Positions 7,418 through 15,340 of a DNA stretch of 47,790 nt are shown here, piece by piece. Under the pieces are notes generated by a model, which saw only the letters and a list, made by a program, of their open reading frames with translations, had not been told where the DNA came from and did not search any database. The stretch spans positions 1-47,790 of the forward strand of contig CAJOHZ010000023.1 of the NCBI GenBank assembly GCA_905234695.1, read 5' to 3'. Origin of the DNA: an uncultured Bacteroidales bacterium (GTDB taxonomy: Bacteria; Bacteroidota; Bacteroidia; Bacteroidales; P3). The position numbers and the translations under genes are program-made. Position 1 is the stretch's first letter. Each line of letters starts with the position of its first letter.

Positions 7418-8045
7418 AATGTGCCTCCTGGGGATTCTGCGGAATACCCGTTCTGCGAATCTTGCCAGCAGGTTGTGGCTGCTTGGGACGGCTGATGCGG
7501 GGAGGATTCTTCTTCACACGGGGCAGATACTTCACATCGCCCGTGCCGTTGACTTCCAGGCCGTAGACTTTGCCCGTGGAGAGGTTCACCTTGATATGCC
7601 AGTAATGGCCGCAGCCGCCCTCGGTGAGCACGATGTCCTGTTTCAGCCGCTCGGCGGCGTTCTCGTCCCAAACGAAATTCACCCACACGATATGGCAGCC
7701 GGTAATGTCGGTGAAACCCACATACTGCCGTTCGTATTTGCGCATGTGCTCGTCCACCACCGGGCAGTCGCCCTCCTGGTTCTCATGGTAGCGGTTGACA
7801 TACGCGATACGTTTCTGTATCAGCCGTTCAGCCTCGGCAATATCCTCTTCCGACGGCGTGTAACGCCCGTCCTGATTCTCGATGGTGAAGTCCACGCCCC
7901 ACTGCTCGTGGAAAGCATAGCCGTGATAGTTGCTGCCGTTGACCTCGGCATAGTCCCACGTCTCGACGGGGACCACATAATCCTGCGCATAGACCTGGCA
8001 CCCCAGGGCCAACGCCAGCGTCAAAAGGATGGAAACTCTTTTCAT
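7413..8045 (-). CDS. Secreted protein of unknown function
   Basis: The 210-aa protein has a clear signal peptide (MKRVSILLTLALALGC...YAQ) and no domain I recognise. The middle part, about residues 60-170, is charged and has cysteines near 93, 119 and 146. The C-terminal 45 residues are basic and proline-rich (RVKKNPPRISRPKQP). It is transcribed away from the CoA-transferase gene and is the first gene of the minus-strand run. Its stop codon lies in a heptamer repeat, so the present C-terminus may have been set by that repeat. Confidence 0.7.
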   Translation of the reverse strand: MKRVSILLTLALALGCQVYAQDYVVPVETWDYAEVNGSNYHGYAFHEQWGVDFTIENQDGRYTPSEEDIAEAERLIQKRIAYVNRYHENQEGDCPVVDEHMRKYERQYVGFTDITGCHIVWVNFVWDENAAERLKQDIVLTEGGCGHYWHIKVNLSTGKVYGLEVNGTGDVKYLPRVKKNPPRISRPKQPQPAGKIRRTGIPQNPQEAHF

Positions 8046-8091
8046 AACAGATAAAAAATCTTGCTGCTATAATAACTCAAAAAACGTTGCA

Positions 8092-8156
8092 AAAGTACAC
8101 ATAAATCGCAAAATAGACAAATTTTTTTTCTGTATCGGAAAAAATTCCTATATTTG
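8092..8156. promoter_or_regulatory. Divergent Bacteroidota promoters
   Basis: On the plus strand TATATTTG (8149-8156) fits the TAnnTTTG -7 box for the CoA-transferase gene, with T-rich DNA (8121-8129) at about -33. On the minus strand the complement of CAAAAGTA (8092-8099) gives TACTTTTG for the secreted-protein gene. The plus-strand leader to ATG 8258 would be about 95 nt and is AC-rich. Confidence 0.55.
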
Positions 8157-8257
8157 CAATCTGTAACAGAAAAGGATACAATCCTCTATTTTTTCATAGA
8201 AGCAATTCATATACAACCCTTTTCAACACGACTGACAAACAACAAACATCTATAATT

Positions 8258-8905
8258 ATGAACAAATTCGTATCTGTAAAAGAAGCTGCCGACAAGATTC
8301 ATGACGGCATGACTGTGATGGTGGGCGGATTCCTCGGCGTGGGCAACCCCATCGCTTTAATTGACGCATTGGTGGAAAAGGGGGTCAAAGACCTCACCAT
8401 CATCTGCAATGATACCGCTTATCCCGAGGTGGGCGTGGGCAAACTGATTACCAACCATCAGGTCAAGAACCTCATCGCCACCCATATCGGAACCAACAAC
8501 AACACCATCGACCAGATGAATGCCGGCGAGCTGCATGTCACCCTGCAGCCCCAGGGCACCCTGGCCGAGCAGATCCGTGCCGCCGGCGCAGGCCTGGGCG
8601 GCGTGCTGACGCAGACCGGCCTCGGAACCGTGGTCGAGAACGGCAAGCAGAAAGTCACCGTTGATGGCAAGGAGTATCTCCTCGAGAAGCCCATCCACGC
8701 CGACGTGGCCATTATCGGAGCCAATATCTGCGACGAGAGCGGTAACCTGGTCTACAAGGGCACCTCCCAGAACTTCTGCCCCATGATGGCCACCGCCGCC
8801 GATACCGTCATTGTCGAACCGCAGGAGATTGTTGCCAACGGCAAAATCGCTCCCGAGAACGTCAAGACCCCCGGCATCTTCGTGGATTACATCATCAAGA
8901 AATAG
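8258..8905 (+). CDS. atoD: CoA-transferase subunit A (AtoD/ScoA type)
   Basis: The 215-aa protein is a full-length alpha subunit of a class I 3-oxoacid/acetate CoA-transferase: it has GGFLGVGNP near residues 23-31, QPQGTLAEQIRAAGAGLGG in the middle and GIFVDYIIK at the end. These enzymes move CoA between acetate or butyrate and acetoacetate. The catalytic glutamate is in the beta subunit (AtoA), which is not encoded next to it. The next gene is 3-aminobutyryl-CoA ammonia-lyase, so the likely pathway is lysine fermentation to butyrate and acetate. The specific substrate is inferred from context. Confidence 0.88.
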   Translation: MNKFVSVKEAADKIHDGMTVMVGGFLGVGNPIALIDALVEKGVKDLTIICNDTAYPEVGVGKLITNHQVKNLIATHIGTNNNTIDQMNAGELHVTLQPQGTLAEQIRAAGAGLGGVLTQTGLGTVVENGKQKVTVDGKEYLLEKPIHADVAIIGANICDESGNLVYKGTSQNFCPMMATAADTVIVEPQEIVANGKIAPENVKTPGIFVDYIIKK

Positions 8906-8935
8906 TTAATTTTCAACATTCAATTTTCAATCGAA
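8906..8935. repeat. Heptamer repeat between atoD and kal
   Basis: AATTTTC (8908-8914), AACATTC and AATTTTC (8922-8928) lie in 7-bp register in the short gap before the kal ATG. It is the same family as the blocks at 12704-12738 and 36355-36388. Confidence 0.65.
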
Positions 8936-8936
8936 T

Positions 8937-9329
8937 ATGGCAGTTACTTCTATGCTCCGCGTCCGTATGAGTGCCAAGGACGCACACTACGGCGGCAATC
9001 TCGTTGACGGTGCCCACATGGTACACCTCTTCGGCGACGTAGCCACCGAGCTCCTTATCAAACAAGACGGCGACGAAGGTCTCTTCTGCGCCTACGACAT
9101 GGTTGAATTCAAAGCCCCCGTCTATGCGGGCGACTATATCGAAGCCTATGGCGAAATCACTCACGTAGGCAACACCTCCCGCAAGATGAAATTCGAGGCC
9201 TACAAGGTCATCCGCACCCTGCCCGAGATCAGTGCCAGCGCCGCCGAGGTCCTTGAAGAGCGCGTCCTCGTTTGCCGCGCCACCGGCACCTGCGTCACCC
9301 CCAAGGAGTGCCAGCGCTATAACAAATAG
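8937..9329 (+). CDS. kal: 3-aminobutyryl-CoA ammonia-lyase (Kal)
   Basis: This 130-aa hotdog-fold enzyme converts L-3-aminobutyryl-CoA to crotonyl-CoA and ammonia in the lysine fermentation pathway. The characteristic segments are [12 protein letters not shown] near 16-27, [41 protein letters not shown] and the end [12 protein letters not shown]. It follows atoD by 31 bp in the same direction. The rest of the pathway (kamA, kamDE, kdd, kce, atoA) is absent from the window, so it must be elsewhere or lost. A hairpin at 9370-9397 closes the unit. Confidence 0.88.
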   Translation: MAVTSMLRVRMSAKDAHYGGNLVDGAHMVHLFGDVATELLIKQDGDEGLFCAYDMVEFKAPVYAGDYIEAYGEITHVGNTSRKMKFEAYKVIRTLPEISASAAEVLEERVLVCRATGTCVTPKECQRYNK

Positions 9330-9369
9330 CCACCACCCGTATGTGGCGGCGTCACCGCCATACCTCGCA

Positions 9370-9397
9370 GGGTGCTTCGGCCACAACCGGAGCACCC
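9370..9397 (+). terminator. Terminator-like hairpin after kal
   Basis: GGGTGCTTCGG (9370-9380), loop CCACAA, CCGGAGCACCC (9387-9397) form an 11-bp stem with one G-T pair. The downstream TGTATTGT is only partly T-rich. It lies 15 bases before the next ATG. Confidence 0.55.
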
Positions 9398-9412
9398 TGT
9401 ATTGTGGATGCC

Positions 9413-10165
9413 ATGAAGAAACATTTCCTCCTCTTGACCGGTCTGCTGCTCATGATGAGCGTCGCCTGCGCGCAGAAATTCACGCATACCGCGTCCAATG
9501 GCATCCCGTTGGAATATACCATCAATAAAAAGTCGACCACCGTGGCGCTGACAAACCACGGAAACCCTTGTGTCGGCAACCTTGCCATTCCCCCTTCGGT
9601 GAAACACAAAAGCACGGAGTATCCCGTCACCTCCATCGGTGCCCTGGCTTTCGCCACATGCAAGAAACTCACCTCCGTCGTCCTCCCCAACACCGTCACC
9701 ACCATCGGCCGGCTGGCATTCTTTAACTGCAGCGACCTCTCCGGCCCGCTCACCATCCCCGAATCCGTCACCAACATCCACAGTGGGGCCTTCTCCAATT
9801 GCAGCGGCCTTACCTCCGTCACCTTCCCCAATACCGTCATCACCATCGACGACTTTGCCTTCGAGGAGTGCAGCAGCCTCACCTCCATCACCGCCCTCTC
9901 CCCTATCCCGCCACGACTGGGGACCGGTGTCTTCGACGGAGTTTCCGACACCATACCCGTGCGTGTCCCCCGCGAGGCGGTAGCGGCTTACCGTGCCGAC
10001 ATCGGATGGAGGCATTTCTCCAATATCCAGGCGGCCCGTTGTCCGGCAGTCGTCACCGCCGAGGGAAACACCATCATCATATCCAATGCGGTGGGGACAC
10101 AGATACGCATCTTCGACATGCAGGGCCGTCTGCTCAGCAACCAGCGGGTGAAAGAAAACCCCTAA
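9413..10165 (+). CDS. BspA-like leucine-rich repeat protein, T9SS tail cut by a stop
   Basis: The start at ATG 9413 (MKKHFLLLTG) gives a signal peptide ending in CAQ and a 250-aa product. Residues from about 60 to 170 are LRR_5/BspA repeats (IGALAFATCKKLTSVVLPN, IGRLAFFNCSDL, IHSGAFSNCSGLTSVTFPN, IDDFAFEECSSLTSI). The C-terminus begins a T9SS domain (IRIFDMQGRLLSNQRVKENP) and then meets TAA at 10163-10165. In the same frame the domain goes on to 10249. As read, the protein could reach the periplasm but would lack the end of the outer-membrane sorting signal. BspA proteins bind surfaces or host proteins; the role here is unknown. Confidence 0.8.
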   Translation: MKKHFLLLTGLLLMMSVACAQKFTHTASNGIPLEYTINKKSTTVALTNHGNPCVGNLAIPPSVKHKSTEYPVTSIGALAFATCKKLTSVVLPNTVTTIGRLAFFNCSDLSGPLTIPESVTNIHSGAFSNCSGLTSVTFPNTVITIDDFAFEECSSLTSITALSPIPPRLGTGVFDGVSDTIPVRVPREAVAAYRADIGWRHFSNIQAARCPAVVTAEGNTIIISNAVGTQIRIFDMQGRLLSNQRVKENP

Positions 10166-10249
10166 CGACTCCACGTGGCCTCGGCAGGGGCCTATCTGGT
10201 ACAGGTGGACAACGGCACCGCCCATCGCGTGGTGGTGCAGCCGCAATAG
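10163..10249 (+). pseudogene. Severed end of the T9SS domain, in frame after TAA
   Basis: After TAA at 10163-10165 the same frame encodes 27 more residues, RLHVASAGAYLVQVDNGTAH and then RVVVQPQ, before TAG at 10247-10249. This is the missing second half of the sorting domain (compare FPAGVYAIPVEGVWVKII in the M14 peptidase). A single change such as CAA to TAA would explain it; a sequencing error is also possible. Confidence 0.75.
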
Positions 10250-10302
10250 GGCTCGTATTGCCAAAAAAACGCGGATTTCTTTATCATATCACAGAAAAGT
10301 TG

Positions 10303-10310
10303 TATCTTTG
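10303..10310 (+). promoter_or_regulatory. Bacteroidota -7 box (TATCTTTG) of the thiamin operon
   Basis: TATCTTTG matches TAnnTTTG, and the following CACC would give a start point near 10316, about 20 bases before the riboswitch. No strong -33 box is visible. Confidence 0.6.
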
Positions 10311-10335
10311 CACCGAATTCCGAGCGGAAAGGAAA

Positions 10336-10432
10336 TCGTCAAGGGGTGCTACAATACGTTGATTTCATTGACGTTGCGAGGCTGAGATTATACCCTAAGA
10401 CCTGATCCGGATAATACCGGCGGAGGAAACGA
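10336..10432 (+). ncRNA. TPP riboswitch (THI element)
   Basis: The conserved THI-box pieces occur in order: AAGGGGTGCT (10341-10350), GCTGAGATTATACCC (10381-10395), then ACCTGATCCGGATAATACCGG (10400-10420) and GGAGGAAACGA (10422-10432). TCGT (10336-10339) can close P1 with ACGA (10429-10432). The ATG is at 10435, so the only Shine-Dalgarno-like GGAGGA is inside the aptamer's last strand; ligand binding would directly hide the ribosome site. It controls the receptor and PnuT genes. Confidence 0.93.
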
Positions 10433-10434
10433 CA

Positions 10435-12693
10435 ATGAAAAAACACAATTTCATTCGTGGCCGCTATCAGCAGAAGGCCACCAGACCCAGTGCCAGGCAG
10501 ATGATAGCCTGCTGTGCACTCACAGCAACCTTATTCGGCGGCGCCCTCTGCGCCCAGAACCCCCAAACGTCGGCCCGTACACCTGGCGACTCCGTGCGCA
10601 CCCTCGACGAAGTCATCGTGCGCGACGTGCGTGTCAGCAACAAAACCCCGTTGACCACCAGCACAGTCAATGCCGACGAACTGCAGGAAGCCCGTAGCAG
10701 CGTGAGCATTCCCTACATGCTGGAGACACAGCCCTCGGTGGTCGCCAGCGGCGAAAACGGCACCGTGGGTGCCACCGCCATCCGCATCCGGGGCGTAGAT
10801 GCCAGCCGCATCAATGTCAACATCAACGGTATTACCCTCAATGACCCTGAGAGCCAGGCCGTTTTTTGGTACAACATCCCCAACCTCGGCGGGATGGCCC
10901 AGAGCCTGCAGATTCAACGCGGCGTGGGTGCCTCGACCGGCGGCAGCCCCGCCTTCGGTGCCGCCATCAACCTGCAGACCCTCAATGCCTGCAACGATGC
11001 CTACGGTATGGCTGACATCGGCTACGGCAGCTGGAACACCAAGCAGTACAGCATCGCCGCGGGTAGCGGCATCACCCGACACGGCTTCAGTTTCGACATG
11101 GCCTACAGCGGCCTGACATCCGACGGCTTCCTGCGGGGCGGACAGACCGACCAGCAGAGTTTCTTCGGCAGCGCCTCATGGTATGGCAAGAAGACCCTCA
11201 TCAAGTTCCTCACCATCATCGGCAGCCAGACCACCGGCATCACCTGGGACGGCGCCGACAGTGCCGACCTCAACAACGACCTGCGCTTCAACCCCTCGGG
11301 AGCCTACCACATGGACGGCAAGACCCTCTACTACCCCAACGAGACCGACAACTACTGGCAGCAGCATTACCAGCTCTACCTCTCGCATCTGTTGAACGAC
11401 CAATGGAGCCTCAAGGCAGTCCTCAACTACACCCACGGCGACGGCTACTACGAACAGTACAAAGAGGGCAAGAAATACTCCAAATACGCCATGGACGGCT
11501 ACAGCGGCAAGACTGACTTCGTCACCCGCAAGCAGATGGACAACGGCGGCCTCACCGGCAACCTCGGCATCAACTACGAAGGGGAAAAATTGACCTTTTC
11601 GCTAGGCGACAACATGGTCTATTTCGACGGCTACCATTTCGGCAACGTCATCTGGGTGCGCGCCGACTCGGTTAACCTCGCCGACCCCTATGAGTGGTAC
11701 CGCTACAACGGCACCAAGACAGACAACAGCGTATATGCCAAGGCCACCTATGACTTCACCCGCGACCTCAACGCCTACGCCGACCTGCAACTGCGCACGG
11801 TCAACTACAAACTGCGCGGCATGGCCGATGACCTCTTCTCCATGGACTTCGACCAGAACTATCTCTTCTTCAACCCCAAGGCAGGCTTGAACTACCGCAT
11901 TAGTGACCACCAGCGCACCTATCTTGTGGCAGGCATCAGCAACCGCGAACCCACCAAGAGCGACATCAAGGACGCCATCGGCAACGGCGATACCGTAAAA
12001 GCCGAAACACTCCTCGACATCGAACTGGGCTATCAGGCCGCCTACGCCCGTTGGAGCTTCTCCGCCAACCTCTACGCCATGCTCTACAAAGACCAGCTCA
12101 CCCCCAACGGCGACATCAGCAGCAGCGGCTATGCCCTGATGGAGAATGTCGATAAGAGCTACCGTATCGGTATCGAACTGCAGGGCGGCTTCAAGGTCAC
12201 CGACTGGTTCCGCATGGATGCCAACCTAACCCTCAGCGACAACAAGGTGATGGATTTCACCTATCTCGACTTCGCTGACGGCGACTCCGTCCCCAACGCT
12301 GTCACTGGCAACACTCCGCTGGCTCTCTCGCCTTCTGTCGTGGGCGCCGCTATCGCCACCTTTGAACCTTTCAAAAACGCCAAACTGCAACTCATCAGCA
12401 AGTACGTCGGCAAGCAATACGCCGACAACACGGGTCGCGAGTGCTATGCCATCGACCCCTATTTCCTGCTCAACGTCAAAGCCTCCTACACCTGGCATTT
12501 GAAAGGCACCAACGAAATTGAGGCACAACTGCTGGTCAACAACCTCCTCGACCACCAGTACCGTCTCAGTGCCTGGGTGGGCGACTGGGTGGATGACTGG
12601 AGCGGTCCCGCCGCGGCATATTACTATCACAGCCGCGGCTTCCTCCAGCAGCCCGGCATCAATTTCATGGGCCGCCTCATCTACCGGTTCTAA
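10435..12693 (+). CDS. TonB-dependent outer-membrane receptor for thiamin
   Basis: The 752-aa protein has a long N-terminal export region (hydrophobic core about 24-40, ending LCAQ). It continues with a TonB-box-like LDEVIV near 58, a plug domain (ATAIRIRGVDASRINVNING, NIPNLGGMAQSLQIQRGVGA, to about 190) and a 22-strand-type barrel ending GRLIYRF with the terminal aromatic residue needed for BAM recognition. No carboxypeptidase-like N-terminal domain is present, unlike SusC. The TPP riboswitch in front and PnuT behind indicate uptake of thiamin or a derivative; the substrate is inferred from that context. Confidence 0.9.
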   Translation: MKKHNFIRGRYQQKATRPSARQMIACCALTATLFGGALCAQNPQTSARTPGDSVRTLDEVIVRDVRVSNKTPLTTSTVNADELQEARSSVSIPYMLETQPSVVASGENGTVGATAIRIRGVDASRINVNINGITLNDPESQAVFWYNIPNLGGMAQSLQIQRGVGASTGGSPAFGAAINLQTLNACNDAYGMADIGYGSWNTKQYSIAAGSGITRHGFSFDMAYSGLTSDGFLRGGQTDQQSFFGSASWYGKKTLIKFLTIIGSQTTGITWDGADSADLNNDLRFNPSGAYHMDGKTLYYPNETDNYWQQHYQLYLSHLLNDQWSLKAVLNYTHGDGYYEQYKEGKKYSKYAMDGYSGKTDFVTRKQMDNGGLTGNLGINYEGEKLTFSLGDNMVYFDGYHFGNVIWVRADSVNLADPYEWYRYNGTKTDNSVYAKATYDFTRDLNAYADLQLRTVNYKLRGMADDLFSMDFDQNYLFFNPKAGLNYRISDHQRTYLVAGISNREPTKSDIKDAIGNGDTVKAETLLDIELGYQAAYARWSFSANLYAMLYKDQLTPNGDISSSGYALMENVDKSYRIGIELQGGFKVTDWFRMDANLTLSDNKVMDFTYLDFADGDSVPNAVTGNTPLALSPSVVGAAIATFEPFKNAKLQLISKYVGKQYADNTGRECYAIDPYFLLNVKASYTWHLKGTNEIEAQLLVNNLLDHQYRLSAWVGDWVDDWSGPAAAYYYHSRGFLQQPGINFMGRLIYRF

Positions 12694-12699
12694 CCCCTC

Positions 12700-13317
12700 A
12701 TGGAATTCTCCATTCTCAATACCCAATTCTCAATTATTGAGATTGTCGGCGCCGCCATCGGCTTGGTCTATATCGTCAGCGAATATAGGGCAAGCCGATG
12801 GTTCTGGCCCAGCAGCCTGCTAATGTCGGCCTTCTATGCCGTCATCGAGTTCCAGGCACACTACTACGCCAATGCCTCCATCTGCGTCTACAACTTCGCC
12901 ATGTCGGTCTACGGCCTCCTCGTGTGGCGAGGGGTCATCCATAAACGCAAGGAAGAGCCCCGCGAGGAACGCTCCGTCACCTCCTGCCCCCGACGCTACT
13001 GGGTGTGGCTGGTCTTGGCGGTGGCGGTGCTGAGTGTGGCGCTGCGGTGGCTGCTGGGCTTCCTGGGCGAAAGCCAGCAGCCGTGGCTCGACGGCATTTC
13101 GTCGGCCTTGTCCATTGTAGGCATGGTGATGCTGTCGCAGAAATGGTGGCAGCAGTGGTTCTGCTGGGTGCTCGTGGAGCCGCTGATGATAGCCCTCTTC
13201 CTGCTGAGCGGGCTCTATGCCTCTGCCCTGCTATACGGAATCTACGAGGTTTTCTGCATCCTCGGCATTATCCGTTGGCGAAAACAATCCCGCCAACAGG
13301 CAATTCACCAGGCATAG
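12700..13317 (+). CDS. pnuT: PnuC-family thiamin transporter (PnuT)
   Basis: The 205-aa inner-membrane protein has six or seven hydrophobic helices and PnuC family signatures (WPSSLLMSAFYAVIEF, YANASICVYNFAMSVYGLLVW, then ISSALSIVGMVMLSQKWWQQW). PnuC relatives facilitate diffusion of vitamins that are trapped by phosphorylation; those under TPP riboswitches are called PnuT and carry thiamin. It begins 6 bp after the receptor gene. No thiamin pyrophosphokinase gene follows, although one often does in this order. The first 13 codons are a heptamer repeat, so the native N-terminus was probably shorter, resuming at IEIVGAAIG. Confidence 0.88.
   Translation: MEFSILNTQFSIIEIVGAAIGLVYIVSEYRASRWFWPSSLLMSAFYAVIEFQAHYYANASICVYNFAMSVYGLLVWRGVIHKRKEEPREERSVTSCPRRYWVWLVLAVAVLSVALRWLLGFLGESQQPWLDGISSALSIVGMVMLSQKWWQQWFCWVLVEPLMIALFLLSGLYASALLYGIYEVFCILGIIRWRKQSRQQAIHQA
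12704..12738. repeat. Five heptamers forming the 5' end of pnuT
   Basis: AATTCTC, CATTCTC, AATACCC, AATTCTC and AATTATT run in 7-bp register directly after the ATG (12700-12702) and encode EFSILNTQFSII. Confidence 0.75.
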
Positions 13318-13321
13318 CCTG

Positions 13322-14629
13322 TTAAACCATCATCTTCAAGAGGTCCTGACCGATATCGCGGCGGAAGTAACGACCCTCCCACTGTATCTTCTCCAGTTCC
13401 TGATAGGAGCGCAGGATGGCCGAAGGCACTGTGTCGGCCATCGAGGTGACGCATATCACACGTCCTCCGTTGGTCACCACCGCGCCTTTCTCGTTGAGGG
13501 CGGTGCCGGCATGGAACACGATACTGCCGTCCACATCGTCGATGCCAGTGATGACCTTCCCCTTGGCATACGCGCCGGGGTAGCCTTCCGACACCCCCAT
13601 CACACACACCGCCGCACGGGGGTCCACCTCCAGCATGTTCTTGTTCAACGTACCGTTCCAGGTATGCTCGAATAAATCCACCATGTCGCTCTTGATGCGG
13701 GGGAATACGCTCTCCGTCTCGGGGTCGCCCATGCGCACATTGTACTCAATCACATAGGGATCCATCGTGCCGTCGGCCTCGTTGCGGACCGCCATCAAGC
13801 CCACAAAGAGAAACCCCTTGTAGCTTATCTTCTCATGCAGCAGCCCTTTGATGGTGGGGGCGACAATGCGCTCGTCCACCTTCTGCATAAACGCCTTGTC
13901 GGCGAAATGCACAGGGCTCACCGAACCCATGCCGCCGGTATTGGGGCCGGTGTCGCCGTCGCCAATACGCTTGTAGTCCTTGGCGGTCGGCAGGATGACA
14001 TAATGATGCCCGTCGGACAGCACAAAGACGCTCAACTCGATACCGTCAAGGTACTGCTCGACAACCACCTTGCGCGATGCCTCACCGAAACGCAGGTTCT
14101 GCAGCATGTCAACCAACGCCGACTCGGCCTCCGCCAGCGTATTGAGAATCAGCACGCCTTTGCCTGCCGCCAAGCCATCGGCCTTCAACACATACGGAGC
14201 CTTGAGAGTGCGCAGAAAAACCAGCCCCTCATGCACCGTTTCTGTCGTGAAAGTGCGGTAGGTCGCCGTGGGAATCTTGTAGCGGGCCATAAACTCCTTG
14301 GCATAATCCTTGCTGCCCTCCAGCTGCGCACCCTGCCGCGACGGGCCTATCACCATCACATTGCGCAGCAACGGATGATTGGCGAAATAGTCCGTGATAC
14401 CGGCCACTAGCGGGGCCTCGGGGCCCACCACGACCATCTGGATATCATTCTCCAGCACAAATTTCTCCACTGCGGGGAAGTCCTCGGGATTCAGGTTCAC
14501 ATTCTTGCCGCACTGCGATGTGCCGGCGTTGCCGGGAGCGATGTACAAGTGGCTGCACCGTTCGCTGGCGGCGATGCGGTAGGCCATAGCATGTTCACGG
14601 CCTCCCGAGCCAAGAAGTAAAATATTCAT
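13322..14629 (-). CDS. purD: Phosphoribosylamine-glycine ligase (GARS)
   Basis: PurD performs the second step of purine synthesis, joining glycine to 5-phosphoribosylamine with ATP. The 435-aa length is normal. It has the N-terminal domain MNILLLGSGGREHAM and PGNAGT, the ATP-grasp segment (about 100-325: GSKDYAKEFMARYKIPTA, VLKADGLAAGKGV, VEQYLDGIELSVFVL), GGMGSVSPV, and a final domain with RMGDPETE and VITNGGRVI-type strands. It is convergent with pnuT, with only 4 bp between stops. A TACATTTG -7 box lies 23-30 bp upstream of the start, so it is a single gene with a very short leader. Confidence 0.97.
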   Translation of the reverse strand: MNILLLGSGGREHAMAYRIAASERCSHLYIAPGNAGTSQCGKNVNLNPEDFPAVEKFVLENDIQMVVVGPEAPLVAGITDYFANHPLLRNVMVIGPSRQGAQLEGSKDYAKEFMARYKIPTATYRTFTTETVHEGLVFLRTLKAPYVLKADGLAAGKGVLILNTLAEAESALVDMLQNLRFGEASRKVVVEQYLDGIELSVFVLSDGHHYVILPTAKDYKRIGDGDTGPNTGGMGSVSPVHFADKAFMQKVDERIVAPTIKGLLHEKISYKGFLFVGLMAVRNEADGTMDPYVIEYNVRMGDPETESVFPRIKSDMVDLFEHTWNGTLNKNMLEVDPRAAVCVMGVSEGYPGAYAKGKVITGIDDVDGSIVFHAGTALNEKGAVVTNGGRVICVTSMADTVPSAILRSYQELEKIQWEGRYFRRDIGQDLLKMMV

Positions 14630-14651
14630 TGCGTTTACGTGTTTGAAAGTG

Positions 14652-14659
14652 CAAATGTA
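14652..14659 (-). promoter_or_regulatory. -7 box (TACATTTG) for purD
   Basis: The complement of CAAATGTA reads TACATTTG, a TAnnTTTG match. It is 23 bases upstream of the purD ATG at 14629. Confidence 0.6.
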
Positions 14660-14744
14660 CTAAAAATATTTGATACTTGCACAACCCCACTGGAAAATCT
14701 TTCCTACACATCATGGTATCAAACATTTGTTTTCTGGGTAATGT

Positions 14745-14768
14745 GGGAGCCGTGTCCCCACGGCTCTC
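14745..14768. other. Hairpin in the purD-pth repeat island
   Basis: GAGCCGTG (14747-14754), loop TCCC and CACGGCTC (14759-14766) form an 8-bp stem, extendable by G-T and G-C pairs to 14745-14768. It is followed by T-rich DNA (14771-14782). No upstream plus-strand gene needs it, so it could be a mobile palindrome rather than a terminator. Confidence 0.5.
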
Positions 14769-14843
14769 GGCTTTCATTTTTTCAATTCTCGTTTTTTAGG
14801 GAGACTGCCTCTCAACGGTATGGTCAACACCCAAACCCTGACC

Positions 14844-14895
14844 GGCCGTCGGCCTTTAATTTAGTTTTAAGTTTTTAGTTTTGGTTTTTTAGTTT
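14844..14895. repeat. GGCC palindrome plus AGTTTTT-type heptamers
   Basis: GGCCGTCGGCC (14844-14854) is followed by units of seven (TTTTAAG, TTTTTAG, TTTTGGT, TTTTTAG). The same module, palindrome plus AGTTTT heptamers, appears at 15540-15581 and again near 47462-47510. Confidence 0.65.
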
Positions 14896-15130
14896 CTCAT
14901 TTCACCTATTTGCAAAATTACGCATAATTTTTCTCATTTTGTCATTCCTCTATTGGAGGTTTGAAAAAACTTCACTATATATACACTGACTACCCCCGTT
15001 TTGGATACCCCCTTAGGCTTGATTTTTAAGAAAGTTTATGATTATTTTCTGTTTTTTTAAGAAAAACACCCTTCCGAGGCAGGATTTTTGCCCCTCTCTG
15101 GCCACTCCGTGACAAGGGGGTAGTCCCAGT

Positions 15131-15280
15131 GATCCTTCGGTGATCTTTCGGTGTTCCTTCGGTTGTTCTCCAACAGTTCTCCTACACTTCTCCAACAGTT
15201 CTCCAACGTATATAGGGGAGAACAGAGGGAGAACTGTTGGAAATGTGTAAGATAACAACCGAAGGAAGGAAAAAGGATCA
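15131..15280 (+). repeat. Iteron-hairpin element, AAC subfamily
   Basis: Four 11-bp units TTCTCCAACAG, TTCTCCTACAC, TTCTCCAACAG and TTCTCCAACGT (15166-15209) face a 3' arm GGAGAACTGTTGGAAATGTG (15229-15248) that pairs with them. Outside this, TTCCTTCGGTTG (15154-15165) pairs with CAACCGAAGGAA (15256-15267), and GATCC (15131-15135) with GGATC (15275-15279). The whole folds as one hairpin of about 150 nt. It is flanked by GGGGGTAGTCCCAGTG (15116-15131) and CATAAAAGCCACTCCGA (15279-15295), words shared with the next element. Confidence 0.75.
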
Positions 15281-15340
15281 TAAAAGCCACTCCGAAGTCA
15301 CTCTCTTGTCACCCCTTCGGCGAGGGGGTGATCCCAGTGT

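Noticed and set aside
9341..9412. Longer start for the LRR protein
   Set aside because: The added residues precede a clear signal peptide and include the terminator hairpin 9370-9397.
15013..15290. Two minus-strand frames of about 80 aa in the repeat island
   Set aside because: They run through the 11-bp iterons and have no start signals or homology.
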